From Halomonas halophila (GTDB lineage Bacteria > Pseudomonadota > Gammaproteobacteria > Pseudomonadales > Halomonadaceae), in the NCBI GenBank assembly GCA_002433675.1, contig DJIP01000206.1, forward strand, positions 1 through 13,041: a DNA stretch of 13,041 nt, written 5' to 3'. This document shows, piece by piece, positions 1-7,721 of this stretch. Position 1 is the stretch's first letter. The number at the start of each line of letters is the position of its first letter. Both the position numbers and the translations under genes were made by a program. The notes under the pieces are model-generated. The model worked only from the letters and a program-made list of their open reading frames with translations, ran no database searches and was not told the DNA's origin.

Positions 1-1
1 C

Positions 2-808
2 GAGGACCGGGTGGTGGTATTCGACGAGGCCGGCACCACCCGCGACGCCATCGAGATTCCCTTCGAGCGGCGCGGCAAGCCCTACGTGCTGGTCGATACC
101 GCCGGCGTGCGGCGGCGCAAGAACGTCACCGAGGTGGCCGAGAAGTTCTCGATCATCAAGACCCTGGACGCGATCAAGGAGTGCCACGTCGCGATCATGG
201 TGCTCGACGCCCGCACCGGTCTGGTGGAACAGGACCTGCACCTGCTCGACTACGTGCTGACCTCGGGCCGCGCGCTGGTACTGGCGGTCAACAAGTGGGA
301 CGGCCTGGAAAGCGAAGCCAAGGACAAGATGCGCGCCGAGATCAAACGCCGTCTGGGCTTTGCAGATTACGCCGAGCTGCACTTCATCTCGGCCTTGCAC
401 GGTACCGCGGTGGGCGATCTGTACCCGTCGCTGGAGCGCGCCTTCGCCTCCGCCAACAGCCACTGGTCGACCAACCGTCTGACCACGCTGCTGCAGGACG
501 CCGTCGAGCAGCACCAGCCGCCGATGGTCCACGGCCGCCGGATCAAGCTGCGCATGGCCCACCAGGGCGGCAGCACCCCGCCGATCATCGTGGTCCACGG
601 CAACCAGACCGACAAGCTGCCCGAAGCCTACAAGCGCTACCTGACCAACACCTTCCGCAAGGTGCTCAAGGTCCGTGGCACGCCGATGCGCTTCGAGTTC
701 CGCTCCGGCAAGAACCCCTACGACCGCCTGGCCGAAGCCTCCGACAAGGAAAAGGCCAAGAAGCGCGAACTGGGGCGCACCAAGGAGGCGCGCAAGAGCC
801 GCCGCTAA
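2..808 (+). CDS. der: Ribosome-assembly GTPase Der (EngA), 5'-truncated by window edge
   Basis: Der is a double GTPase that acts in late assembly of the 50S ribosomal subunit. The visible 268 residues match the last part of a protein that is about 490 residues long in E. coli, so the first GTPase domain and the P-loop of the second lie outside the window. In fragment numbering the second GTPase domain shows switch I GTTRD (11-15), G3 DTAG (32-35), G4 NKWD (97-100) and G5 SA (130-131). The C-terminal KH-like domain follows (block with HQPP, GRR and an HGNQ strand), and the protein ends in a Lys/Arg-rich tail, as is usual for the family. The frame is open from base 2 and ends in TAA. A strong hairpin terminator follows within 50 bases, so der looks like the last gene of its transcript. 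Identity is very secure; the 5' end cannot be described. Confidence 0.97.
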   Translation, partial: EDRVVVFDEAGTTRDAIEIPFERRGKPYVLVDTAGVRRRKNVTEVAEKFSIIKTLDAIKECHVAIMVLDARTGLVEQDLHLLDYVLTSGRALVLAVNKWDGLESEAKDKMRAEIKRRLGFADYAELHFISALHGTAVGDLYPSLERAFASANSHWSTNRLTTLLQDAVEQHQPPMVHGRRIKLRMAHQGGSTPPIIVVHGNQTDKLPEAYKRYLTNTFRKVLKVRGTPMRFEFRSGKNPYDRLAEASDKEKAKKRELGRTKEARKSRR

Positions 809-856
809 GCGTTACCGGCGTCACTCGCCGCTCTTTCGCCCCTGGTGTTGAACGAC

Positions 857-892
857 AACGCCCGGTCCCTCGCCAGAGGAACCGGGCGTTTT
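857..892 (+). terminator. Rho-independent terminator after der
   Basis: The arms AACGCCCGGT (857-866) and ACCGGGCGTT (881-890) are a perfect 10-bp inverted repeat. Inside them CCTC/GAGG (868-871 and 876-879) pairs further around a GCCA loop. The run TTTT at 889-892 follows the right arm, which fits termination of the plus-strand der transcript. On the minus strand the T run is broken (GTTGTCGTT), so ending transcription of the facing DUF815 gene here is possible but weaker. Confidence 0.85.
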
Positions 893-943
893 CGTGCACG
901 CATGCTGGCGGCTGTCGAGACCATGTCCCGCTCGCTGCTGAGC

Positions 944-987
944 CTGGCCAGCAAGCCTGCGGCAGCGCCTCAGGCTTGCTCGGCCAG
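944..987 (-). terminator. Hairpin overlapping the stop codon of the DUF815 gene
   Basis: The arm CTGGCCAGCAAGCCTG (944-959) pairs with 971-987 apart from one bulged C at 981, with an 11-base loop at 960-970. The right arm lies inside the last codons of the minus-strand ATPase gene, whose stop is 970-972. No T run follows the hairpin on either strand, so it is not a standard rho-independent terminator. It may protect the 3' end of the mRNA or help stop transcription together with the der terminator. Confidence 0.4.
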
Positions 988-1845
988 ACGACGAGCCCCA
1001 ACCCAGTCCAGCGCAAACTGGTAGGCACAGCGGCCACTGCGCCCGCCTCTCATGGTGGCGAAGCGGGTGGCCGCCACCGGCGCCTCTTCATCCCAGTCCT
1101 GCGGCTGGCCCAGGCGCTCGACCCAGTGGCGACAGGTATCCAGATAGGTCTCTCGGTTGAACGGATGAAACGCCAGCCACAGCCCGAAGCGGTCGGACAG
1201 TGAGATCTTCTCCTCCACCGCATCGCCGTGATGCAGCTCCTCGCCGTCCGGGGTCAGGTGGCTCTGCTGGTTGTCGCTCATATGCTCCGGCATCAGGTGG
1301 CGCCGGTTGGAGGTGGCGTAGATCAGCACGTTCTCGGGAGGGCCGGTCAGGGTGCCGTCGAGAACACTCTTGAGCGCCTTGTAGGCGTCGTCGGAGCCTT
1401 CGAACGACAGATCATCGCAGTACACCACGAAACGCGCCGGTTCATGACGCAGCTGCTCCACCAGCAGCGGCAGTCCGGCCAGGTCGTGGCGGTCAACCTG
1501 AATCAGCCGCAGGCCTTCGTCGGCCAGGGTATTGAGCAGCGCGCGCACCATCGATGACTTGCCGCTGCCTCGAGAGCCCCACAACAGCGCGTGATTGGCC
1601 GGCAGGCCACGCAGAAAGGCCCGGGTGTTGGCCAGCAGCTCACGCTTCTGGCGCTCCACCCCAACCAGGTCGTCCAGGCTCAGGGCATCCCGAGGCGGCA
1701 CCGGCACCAGTTGCCCGCCGAGGGCATGGCGCTGCCACAGCGCTGCGACGTCGCGACTCCAGTCCACCACAGGGCGGGGCTCGGGCAGCCAGGGTTCGAC
1801 GCGATCGAGAAGGGCCAGCAGGCGCTGGGCGAGTTGAGTGTCCAT
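970..1845 (-). CDS. DUF815-family AAA+ ATPase
   Basis: This is a 291-residue cytoplasmic P-loop ATPase of the DUF815 type, whose members are annotated only as ATP-binding proteins; the cellular role is not known to me. Visible motifs are a Walker A loop GSRGSGKSS (90-98), a Walker B strand ending FVVYCDDLSF (139-148) and a sensor-1-like YATSN (176-180). A conserved DRFGLWLAFHPF stretch follows in the C-terminal half. The length is normal for the family. The ATG at 1843-1845 is preceded on the minus strand by AAGGA (complement of 1857-1861) with an 11-base spacer, so this start is reasonable. The gene stands alone, convergent with der and divergent from the M48 protease gene, so its neighbours give no strong clue. 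No signal peptide or membrane segment is visible. Family assignment is secure; function is open. Confidence 0.88.
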   Translation of the reverse strand: MDTQLAQRLLALLDRVEPWLPEPRPVVDWSRDVAALWQRHALGGQLVPVPPRDALSLDDLVGVERQKRELLANTRAFLRGLPANHALLWGSRGSGKSSMVRALLNTLADEGLRLIQVDRHDLAGLPLLVEQLRHEPARFVVYCDDLSFEGSDDAYKALKSVLDGTLTGPPENVLIYATSNRRHLMPEHMSDNQQSHLTPDGEELHHGDAVEEKISLSDRFGLWLAFHPFNRETYLDTCRHWVERLGQPQDWDEEAPVAATRFATMRGGRSGRCAYQFALDWVGARRLAEQA

Positions 1846-1929
1846 CGGGGCAGGTGTCCTTGTAACGAATGATGGCCGCCGGTCAGGGTCTGTCGCTGGA
1901 TAGCGACCGGCCGTGCACTACCTTTGCTG

Positions 1930-1957
1930 TTGACCCTTCCAGCAGTCCGGGTATCTT
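1930..1957 (+). promoter_or_regulatory. Possible sigma70-type promoter upstream of the M48 protease gene
   Basis: TTGACC (1930-1935, 5 of 6 consensus bases) is followed after 16 bases by TATCTT (1952-1957, 4 of 6). It would give an untranslated leader of about 235 bases, which is long. This is a consensus match by eye only; a promoter nearer the gene cannot be ruled out. Confidence 0.25.
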
Positions 1958-1965
1958 GGGCAACA

Positions 1966-2108
1966 CTGTATAAATTGCTGCGCTCGATATCCAGGCCGCC
2001 GGCGGTGCTCGGGGTCCTCATTGACGGCCAGTCAACTCCGGCCTTCGATCTTTCATAGAGAGGACTCCGGCGGCAACCTGCCTATCATCGCTCGCAGTAT
2101 TTATACAG
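1966..2108. repeat. Separated inverted repeat with CTGTATAAAT arms
   Basis: CTGTATAAAT (1966-1975) recurs as its exact reverse complement ATTTATACAG (2099-2108), 123 bases apart. The similarity continues imperfectly on the inner side (TTGCTGCGCTCG against ATACTGCGAGCG when both are read in the same sense). Each arm contains a TATAAA-like hexamer, so these may be two facing minus-10 elements, or two binding sites for the same regulator. No function is known. Confidence 0.45.
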
Positions 2109-2199
2109 CGCCCCCCGGCCCTTGCAGCGCGGGGACTGACTGGCACCGATTCTACACGCTCGGGCTCGACCCCGGCGGATCATGACAAGGAGACCCCCC

Positions 2200-3003
2200 A
2201 TGCGCTGGATGAAGGCCGTGGGCGCCTGCGCCCTGATGGTTACCGTTGCTGCCTGTTCCACCTCGCCTACCGGTCGTTCCCAGATGCTGTTGCTGGACGA
2301 GCAGCAGCTCAGCCAGATGGGGGCCCAGGCCTTCGACCAGTACCAGCAGGAGCTGCCCACCGTGGACGGGCGCCAGCTCGAGTACGTGCAGTGCGTGACC
2401 CGCAACGTGGTCCAGGCGCTGCCGGAAGACCAGCGCAACCAGAACTGGCAGGTCAAGGTGTTCGAGTCCGAGGACGCCAACGCCTTTGCCCTGCCGGGCG
2501 GCTACGTGGGGGTCAACACCGGCCTGCTCGACGTCGCCACCAACCAGGACCAGCTGGCCACCGTCATCGGCCACGAGATCGGCCACGTGCTGGCCCACCA
2601 CGCCAACGAGCGCGCCTCCACCGAAAGCGCGACCCAGCTTGGCATGTCGGTGGTCGGTACCGCCCTCGGCTCCCAGGGTGTCACCGGCAGCGACCAGTTG
2701 ATGGCGGCCATGGGCATGGGCGCCCAGTACGGTATCCTGCTGCCGTTCTCGCGCAGTCACGAAAGCGAGGCCGACACTATCGGCCTGCAGCTGATGGCCG
2801 ACGCCGGCTTCGATCCCCGTGCCAGCGTCCAGCTGTGGCAGAACATGAGCGCCGCCGGCGGCGGCCAGCCGCCGGAGTGGATGTCCACCCACCCGGCACA
2901 CGGCAACCGTATCGCCGGGCTCGAGGCGGGCATGAACGACGCCATGGCCCGCTACGAGCAAGCCCAGGCCCGCGGCCTGACGCCCAGCTGCAAGGCGCCC
3001 TGA
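2200..3003 (+). CDS. M48-family zinc metalloprotease, predicted lipoprotein (LoiP/YcaL-like)
   Basis: This 267-residue protein is a predicted lipoprotein protease of the envelope, similar in size and plan to E. coli LoiP and YcaL, which belong to outer-membrane protein quality control. The N-terminus has a short basic start, a hydrophobic stretch and a lipobox VAAC, with the lipid-bearing Cys at position 19. The zinc site HEIGH is at 125-129; the downstream ESEAD (188-192) fits the EXXXD motif that supplies the third zinc ligand. The ATG at 2200 is chosen over an in-frame ATG at 2182 because AAGGAG (2187-2192) lies 7 bases before it and the shorter form begins directly with the signal peptide. 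The C-terminal 14 or so codons and the stop are repeated downstream. The substrate cannot be told from sequence, and the assignment to one named paralogue is not certain. Confidence 0.9.
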   Translation: MRWMKAVGACALMVTVAACSTSPTGRSQMLLLDEQQLSQMGAQAFDQYQQELPTVDGRQLEYVQCVTRNVVQALPEDQRNQNWQVKVFESEDANAFALPGGYVGVNTGLLDVATNQDQLATVIGHEIGHVLAHHANERASTESATQLGMSVVGTALGSQGVTGSDQLMAAMGMGAQYGILLPFSRSHESEADTIGLQLMADAGFDPRASVQLWQNMSAAGGGQPPEWMSTHPAHGNRIAGLEAGMNDAMARYEQAQARGLTPSCKAP

Positions 3004-3062
3004 ACCAGAACAGCCCAGGCCCGTGGCCTGACGCCCAGCTGCCAGGCCCCCTGAACCAGATC
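2961..3062 (+). repeat. 51-base tandem duplication across the stop codon of the M48 protease gene
   Basis: Bases 2961-3009 are repeated at 3012-3060 with 46 of 49 positions identical, at a period of 51 bases. Because 51 is a multiple of three, the second copy stays in the frame of the gene, so the peptide AQARGLTPSC-x-AP followed by TGA is written twice, once as the real C-terminus and once after the stop. The three differences indicate that the duplication is not brand new, or that the second copy is drifting as non-coding DNA. Confidence 0.9.
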
Positions 3063-3074
3063 AGACCCTGCCCT

Positions 3075-3094
3075 GCAGCCTGTCCCCAGGCTGC
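3075..3094 (+). terminator. GC-rich hairpin after the M48 protease gene
   Basis: GCAGCCTG (3075-3082) and CAGGCTGC (3087-3094) form a perfect 8-bp stem around a TCCC loop, about 70 bases after the protease stop. No T run follows, so it is only a possible terminator or mRNA-stabilising hairpin. Confidence 0.35.
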
Positions 3095-3113
3095 TGGCAA
3101 GGGGTCATCTAAC

Positions 3114-3143
3114 GCCGAGGCCGCTATTCTTCGAGGCCTCGGC
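3114..3143. repeat. 9-bp inverted repeat upstream of the small membrane protein gene
   Basis: GCCGAGGCC (3114-3122) and GGCCTCGGC (3135-3143) are perfect inverted repeats with a 12-base spacer. They lie 30 bases before the start of the small membrane protein gene. They could be a second hairpin ending the protease transcript, an operator or a leader hairpin; there is no T run to favour a terminator. Confidence 0.4.
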
Positions 3144-3172
3144 ACCCGTCACTTTCACTCTCAGTTGGTGCC

Positions 3173-3445
3173 ATGAAACTCACCTCCACCAGGCTCGGCC
3201 TGATCCTGCTTGTCGTGCCCATTGTGGTGTTGTTGACCCTGTTCTTTGTGGAACTCGGTGATATCCGCCAGTGTGAACTGGTCGATCAGGGCCACTGGAA
3301 CTACCTGGCCGGGCACTGCGGCGACACCCCTTCGCCCTTCGTTCCCTGGATCGTACGCAGCCCTTGGCTGGTCAATGGGGGCCTGCTGGTGTCGGTGGTC
3401 GGGCTTGGGCTGTGCATGCTGGGGCTCTACCGCCGACGCGGCTGA
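3173..3445 (+). CDS. Small two-pass membrane protein of unknown function
   Basis: I do not recognise this 90-residue protein. It has two clear hydrophobic segments, roughly residues 8-28 and 66-86, joined by a polar loop. Lys2 and Arg7 before the first segment and the terminal RRR after the second suggest that both ends are cytoplasmic and the loop is periplasmic. The loop holds two cysteines (34 and 49) that could form a disulfide bond. The ATG at 3173 lacks a good Shine-Dalgarno sequence; only GGTG lies just upstream. Support for a real gene comes from the coherent topology, third-position GC bias and its fit between the protease gene and the large terminator at 3522. It may be transcribed with the protease gene or from its own promoter; I see no clear one. 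Confidence 0.7.
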   Translation: MKLTSTRLGLILLVVPIVVLLTLFFVELGDIRQCELVDQGHWNYLAGHCGDTPSPFVPWIVRSPWLVNGGLLVSVVGLGLCMLGLYRRRG

Positions 3446-3460
3446 AACGCGGCGCGCGGC

Positions 3461-3487
3461 GGCTGGCTGACGATGGCTGGCTGACGG
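3461..3487. repeat. Short 14-base tandem repeat
   Basis: GGCTGGCTGACG occurs at 3461-3472 and again at 3475-3486, a period of 14 bases, just after the small membrane protein gene. It looks like slippage in non-coding DNA. Confidence 0.6.
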
Positions 3488-3521
3488 CTCCTGACCGACG
3501 ACTCCCAGCGACATTGACGCC

Positions 3522-3571
3522 CAACGACAACGGCGCCCCATGGCAGTGAGCCAGGGGCGCCGTTGTCGTTG
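3522..3571. terminator. Long bidirectional hairpin terminator between convergent genes
   Basis: CAACGACAACGGCGCCCC (3522-3539) is perfectly complementary to 3554-3571, an 18-bp stem. Inside it, after an unpaired A, TGGC (3541-3544) pairs with GCCA (3550-3553) around AGTGA. The outer arm gives a T-rich but interrupted run (TTGTCGTT) on either strand. Its place between the plus-strand membrane protein gene and the minus-strand aroE fits a shared terminator for both. Confidence 0.8.
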
Positions 3572-3597
3572 CTGCCGGCGTTACGGTGGAAGCGACC

Positions 3598-4419
3598 TCA
3601 GCCTGCGTCGAGCTCGGCCCGCAACTTGTGATGAACTGGCCCGGTGTCCGGCGTGACGCCACGCCAGCGCTCGAAGGCCGCCGCCGCCTGTTCCACCAGC
3701 ATGCCGAGACCATCGCTGGTACTCGCCCCGCGCTCGGCGGCCCAGGCCAGAAACACCGTCGGCTCGGCACCGTACATCATGTCGTAGGCGACAGCCCCCT
3801 CGTTGAAGAGATCCTCCGGCAGCGGCGGCAGGTCACCGGCAAGGCTTGCGCTGGTGCCGTTGATGACCAGGTCATAACCCTCGCCGACGGCGTCATAGCC
3901 GCCGCCCTGGATGGGGCCCAGGTCGGCGAAATCCCGCGCCAGCCCCTCGGCCTTGGCGGCGGTGCGGTTGGCCAGCCGCAGCGAGGCGGGACGCCGCGAC
4001 AGCAGCGTCTCCAGCGCGCCGCGCACCGCTCCCCCGGCGCCCAGCACCAGGATACGAGCACCCTCGAGCCTTACCTGCTGGCGCTCCAGGTCAGCCACCA
4101 GGCCAATACCATCGGTATTGTGACCCTCGACGCTGCCATCGGCCTTGCGCGTCAGGGTGTTGACCGCCCCGGCCCGCTGCGCCTGCTCGCTCAGGCTGTC
4201 GCATAGTCGGTAGGCGTCTTCCTTGAACGGCACCGTCACATTAGCGCCGCGCCCGCCCTCGGCGACGAAGGCGCGCCAGGCTCCGCCAAAGTCCTCCAGC
4301 GGTGCCTCGATAGCGGTGTAGCGGATAGCTTCACCGGTCTGCTCGGCGAAGGCCGAGTGAATGGCCGGAGATTTTGAATGCCCCACCGGATTGCCGAAAA
4401 CACAGTAGCGATCGGTCAT
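3598..4419 (-). CDS. aroE: Shikimate dehydrogenase (NADP+)
   Basis: AroE reduces 3-dehydroshikimate to shikimate with NADPH in the pathway to aromatic amino acids and folate. The 273 residues match the usual length. The substrate domain shows NPVGHSKSP (10-18), the catalytic Lys in NVTVPFK (Lys66) and the catalytic Asp in NTDG (Asp103). The NADP domain has the glycine loop GAGGAVRG and the NRTAAK motif that recognises NADP, followed by the NGT and DMMYG blocks. The reading frame extends 35 codons upstream, but that part runs into hemF and is unlike the family. The ATG at 4417-4419 begins with the typical [11 protein letters not shown] and has GAGG (complement of 4431-4434) 11 bases upstream. 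It is the last gene of the minus-strand block, 49 bases after hemF, and is followed by the terminator at 3522-3571. Confidence 0.97.
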   Translation of the reverse strand: MTDRYCVFGNPVGHSKSPAIHSAFAEQTGEAIRYTAIEAPLEDFGGAWRAFVAEGGRGANVTVPFKEDAYRLCDSLSEQAQRAGAVNTLTRKADGSVEGHNTDGIGLVADLERQQVRLEGARILVLGAGGAVRGALETLLSRRPASLRLANRTAAKAEGLARDFADLGPIQGGGYDAVGEGYDLVINGTSASLAGDLPPLPEDLFNEGAVAYDMMYGAEPTVFLAWAAERGASTSDGLGMLVEQAAAAFERWRGVTPDTGPVHHKLRAELDAG

Positions 4420-4468
4420 CGTTCGGTTTACCTCATTTGTGACGGTGAGTGGTGCCGGGGTACTGGCG

Positions 4469-6053
<1,585 letters not shown>

Positions 6054-6229
6054 GGGGTCGTTATCTGAATCGGTACCGAATCGAAAGATCAGGGTAGGAG
6101 TATCGTTTGGCCATGCTAGCACGGCGTCGGGACTTGCGTCGCACGCCACTGTCGCCGCCGGCGTAGGCGATCCGCCCGGTCCCCAATGGTCATTGGCACA
6201 CCCTGCGGCCGGGCCTCGTCATCGATCGG
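6054..6229. other. Intergenic region between dprA and tsaC with small palindromes
   Basis: This 176-base gap holds a perfect 10-bp palindrome TCGGTACCGA (6070-6079), 16 bases before the tsaC start codon. It also holds a nested structure behind dprA: GCCCGG (6174-6179) with CCGGGC (6209-6214), enclosing the palindrome CCAATG-GT-CATTGG (6183-6196). The latter could mark the end of the dprA transcript but has no T run. No good sigma70 promoter for tsaC was found. Confidence 0.4.
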
Positions 6230-7504
6230 CTAGCCCCTGCCACCATCCAGACGCACCCAGCCGCCGGCCACCAGCCCGGCCTGTCCTGCGATCTCGAGCA
6301 GCGTCAGTTCGCGCTGGCAGGCGGCCACATCGCAGCCCGCCAGCCCCATCAGATCGTCCACCCCCAACGGAGTGGCGCTCAGCAGGTCGAGCAGCTGGCG
6401 ACCGGGCACGGACGCGGGCCTTGCTGCGGAGTTCTCGGTAGCACTCTCGACGCCACTCTCGGCAGAACTTTCGGCAGCAGGCTCTTCAGAACTGTCTGCC
6501 GTGTTCTCTATAGCGCTGTGCGGGGTAGCGCGTCGCGGCCCCCAGCACGCCAGTTCCTCGAACAGGTCGTCGGGGTGTCTGACCAGAGCGGCGCCCTCAC
6601 GGATCAACCGCAGGCAGCCCCGGGCCTGGGGCGAGTGGATGGAGCCGGGTAGCGCCAGTACCTCCCGCCCCTGCTCGCCGGCCAGGCGAGCACTGACCAG
6701 CGAACCGCTGTGCTCGGCGGCCTCCACCACCAGCACACCGCAGGACAGCCCGGTGACGATGCGGTTGCGCCGGGGAAAATCCCCCGAGCGTGGCCGCGTG
6801 CCGGGAGGAGACTCCGCCAGCAGCAGGCCACCGTCGTCGCGCAGGCGTCGATACAGGGCGCCGTGCTGGCCGGGATAGACCACGTCGACGCCGCCTGCCA
6901 GCACCGCGATGCTGCGCCCCCCGAGATCCAGCGCCGCCGCCTGGGCGGCACCGTCGATGCCGAGCGCCATGCCGCTGACCAGACACCAGCCGGCCTCCGC
7001 CAGCGCCACCGCAAAACTACGCGCATTGACCAGCCCCTCGCGGGTGGGACGCCGCGAGCCCACCAGGGCAAGCCTCGGCGGTAGCAGGGCGTCGAGATCG
7101 CCAAGCGCCCACAACAGCACCGGCGGGTCCGGAATCTGGTCGAGCAGGGCCGGCCAGCGTGGATGATCGGGATGCAGTAGATGACGTGAACCAGGCCGCG
7201 TATCAAGGTTGCATCCGTTGGTACGCTCTTCACCGATGCCTTTGGTACCTGGGCTAGCCTGGCTGGGGCGGGTATCTTGGGGGCCCTCAGCCAGCCAGGC
7301 CTCGGCCTGCTCGATCAACGCCGTCAGCGGGCTGCGCCTGGGGTGATCCAGCCACAAGCGTAGTTCCGCCGCCGCCCCGGGCGGCAGCCGGGCCAGCCAG
7401 CCGCCAGGCCAATCGGGGTTCAACTGGCAAAGCTGAGCCAGCCGTCGCGGGCCCACCTGGGGCAGCTCTCTCAATACCATCCAGCGTGCGAAGCCAAGTT
7501 CCAT
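6230..7504 (-). CDS. dprA: DNA-processing protein DprA (Smf)
   Basis: DprA binds incoming single-stranded DNA during natural transformation and loads RecA; it is widely present even where competence is unproven. The 424-residue product has an N-terminal SAM-like helical region, then the Rossmann-fold core with GSRRPTREG, SGMALGIDGAAQ, LAGGVDVVYP and the GDFPRRNRIVTGLS block, then a C-terminal winged-helix domain (LLDLLSATPLGVDDLMGLAGC onward in two stretches). Between core and winged helix sits an acidic linker built of degenerate tetrapeptides (331-358). A second low-complexity stretch near residues 75-100 separates the N-terminal region from the core. The ATG at 7502-7504 has GGAGG (complement of 7512-7516) at an ideal 7-base spacing. 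It is the first gene of the minus-strand block and diverges from def. Confidence 0.95.
   Translation of the reverse strand: MELGFARWMVLRELPQVGPRRLAQLCQLNPDWPGGWLARLPPGAAAELRLWLDHPRRSPLTALIEQAEAWLAEGPQDTRPSQASPGTKGIGEERTNGCNLDTRPGSRHLLHPDHPRWPALLDQIPDPPVLLWALGDLDALLPPRLALVGSRRPTREGLVNARSFAVALAEAGWCLVSGMALGIDGAAQAAALDLGGRSIAVLAGGVDVVYPGQHGALYRRLRDDGGLLLAESPPGTRPRSGDFPRRNRIVTGLSCGVLVVEAAEHSGSLVSARLAGEQGREVLALPGSIHSPQARGCLRLIREGAALVRHPDDLFEELACWGPRRATPHSAIENTADSSEEPAAESSAESGVESATENSAARPASVPGRQLLDLLSATPLGVDDLMGLAGCDVAACQRELTLLEIAGQAGLVAGGWVRLDGGRG
6431..6514. repeat. Degenerate 12-base repeats coding for the DprA linker
   Basis: Seven consecutive 12-base units can be laid out from 6431, for example ACTCTCGACGCC (6443-6454), ACTCTCGGCAGA (6455-6466) and ACTTTCGGCAGC (6467-6478). 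On the coding strand they give tetrapeptides AIEN, TADS, SEEP, AAES, SAES, GVES and ATEN (residues 331-358). The outer units are more diverged than the middle ones. Confidence 0.75.
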
Positions 7505-7532
7505 ACCGAGCCCTCCCTGGCCGAGTGCCGGC

Positions 7533-7538
7533 AGTATA
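7533..7538 (-). promoter_or_regulatory. Possible minus-10 element for dprA
   Basis: On the minus strand TATACT (complement of 7533-7538) matches 5 of 6 bases of the sigma70 minus-10 consensus. It would start a transcript about 20 bases before the dprA start codon, just ahead of its ribosome-binding site. No good minus-35 box is visible at 16-18 bases. Confidence 0.35.
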
Positions 7539-7612
7539 GGCAGGCAGGCGGGGCACGCCTTGGCGGTCTTCGCCGTCTCGGCTTCAGGCGGTGCGCGACG
7601 GCGATTCTGGCA

Positions 7613-7621
7613 TGTTATAGT
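7613..7621 (+). promoter_or_regulatory. Probable extended minus-10 promoter for def
   Basis: TGTTATAGT (7613-7621) contains a TG-n extension and the hexamer TATAGT (5 of 6 consensus bases), the form of promoter that works without a strong minus-35 box; none is visible at the right distance. A 7-bp inverted repeat CGCCGTC/GACGGCG (7571-7577 and 7597-7603) lies just upstream. The transcript would have a leader of about 95 bases before def. Confidence 0.5.
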
Positions 7622-7721
7622 AGCGACCTATCACGCTCATTGGCGCCAACGACTATGGTCACCCCCGGCGTCGTCCTAGAATGAGCAACACGAACCGAAC
7701 GAATAACGGTGGTACCACAGC

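Larger units (their letters stand above)
1846..2199. other. Divergent intergenic region between the DUF815 ATPase and M48 protease genes
   Basis: These 354 bases contain no credible gene. They are less GC-rich than the flanking genes and must carry the start signals of both. Visible elements are a sigma70-like pair at 1930-1957 on the plus strand, a separated inverted repeat of CTGTATAAAT (1966-1975 and 2099-2108), a short palindrome TTGAC-GGCCA-GTCAA (2021-2035), a small hairpin TCGCT-GGAT-AGCGA near 1895-1910, and the ribosome-binding site of the protease gene (2187-2192). I could not find a good minus-strand promoter for the ATPase gene. Confidence 0.6.

Noticed and set aside
181..1203. 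Plus-strand open frame of 340 codons overlapping der and the DUF815 gene
   Set aside because: It runs through der in another frame and then opposite the ATPase gene; composition is typical of a shadow frame.
2141..2156. TGGCAC resembling the minus-24 box of a sigma54 promoter upstream of the M48 gene
   Set aside because: The required GC of the minus-12 box is absent at the right distance (AC is found).
6054..6149. N-terminal extension of tsaC by 32 codons
   Set aside because: Length and conserved N-terminus of TsaC are satisfied from 6053; the extension has no similarity to the family.
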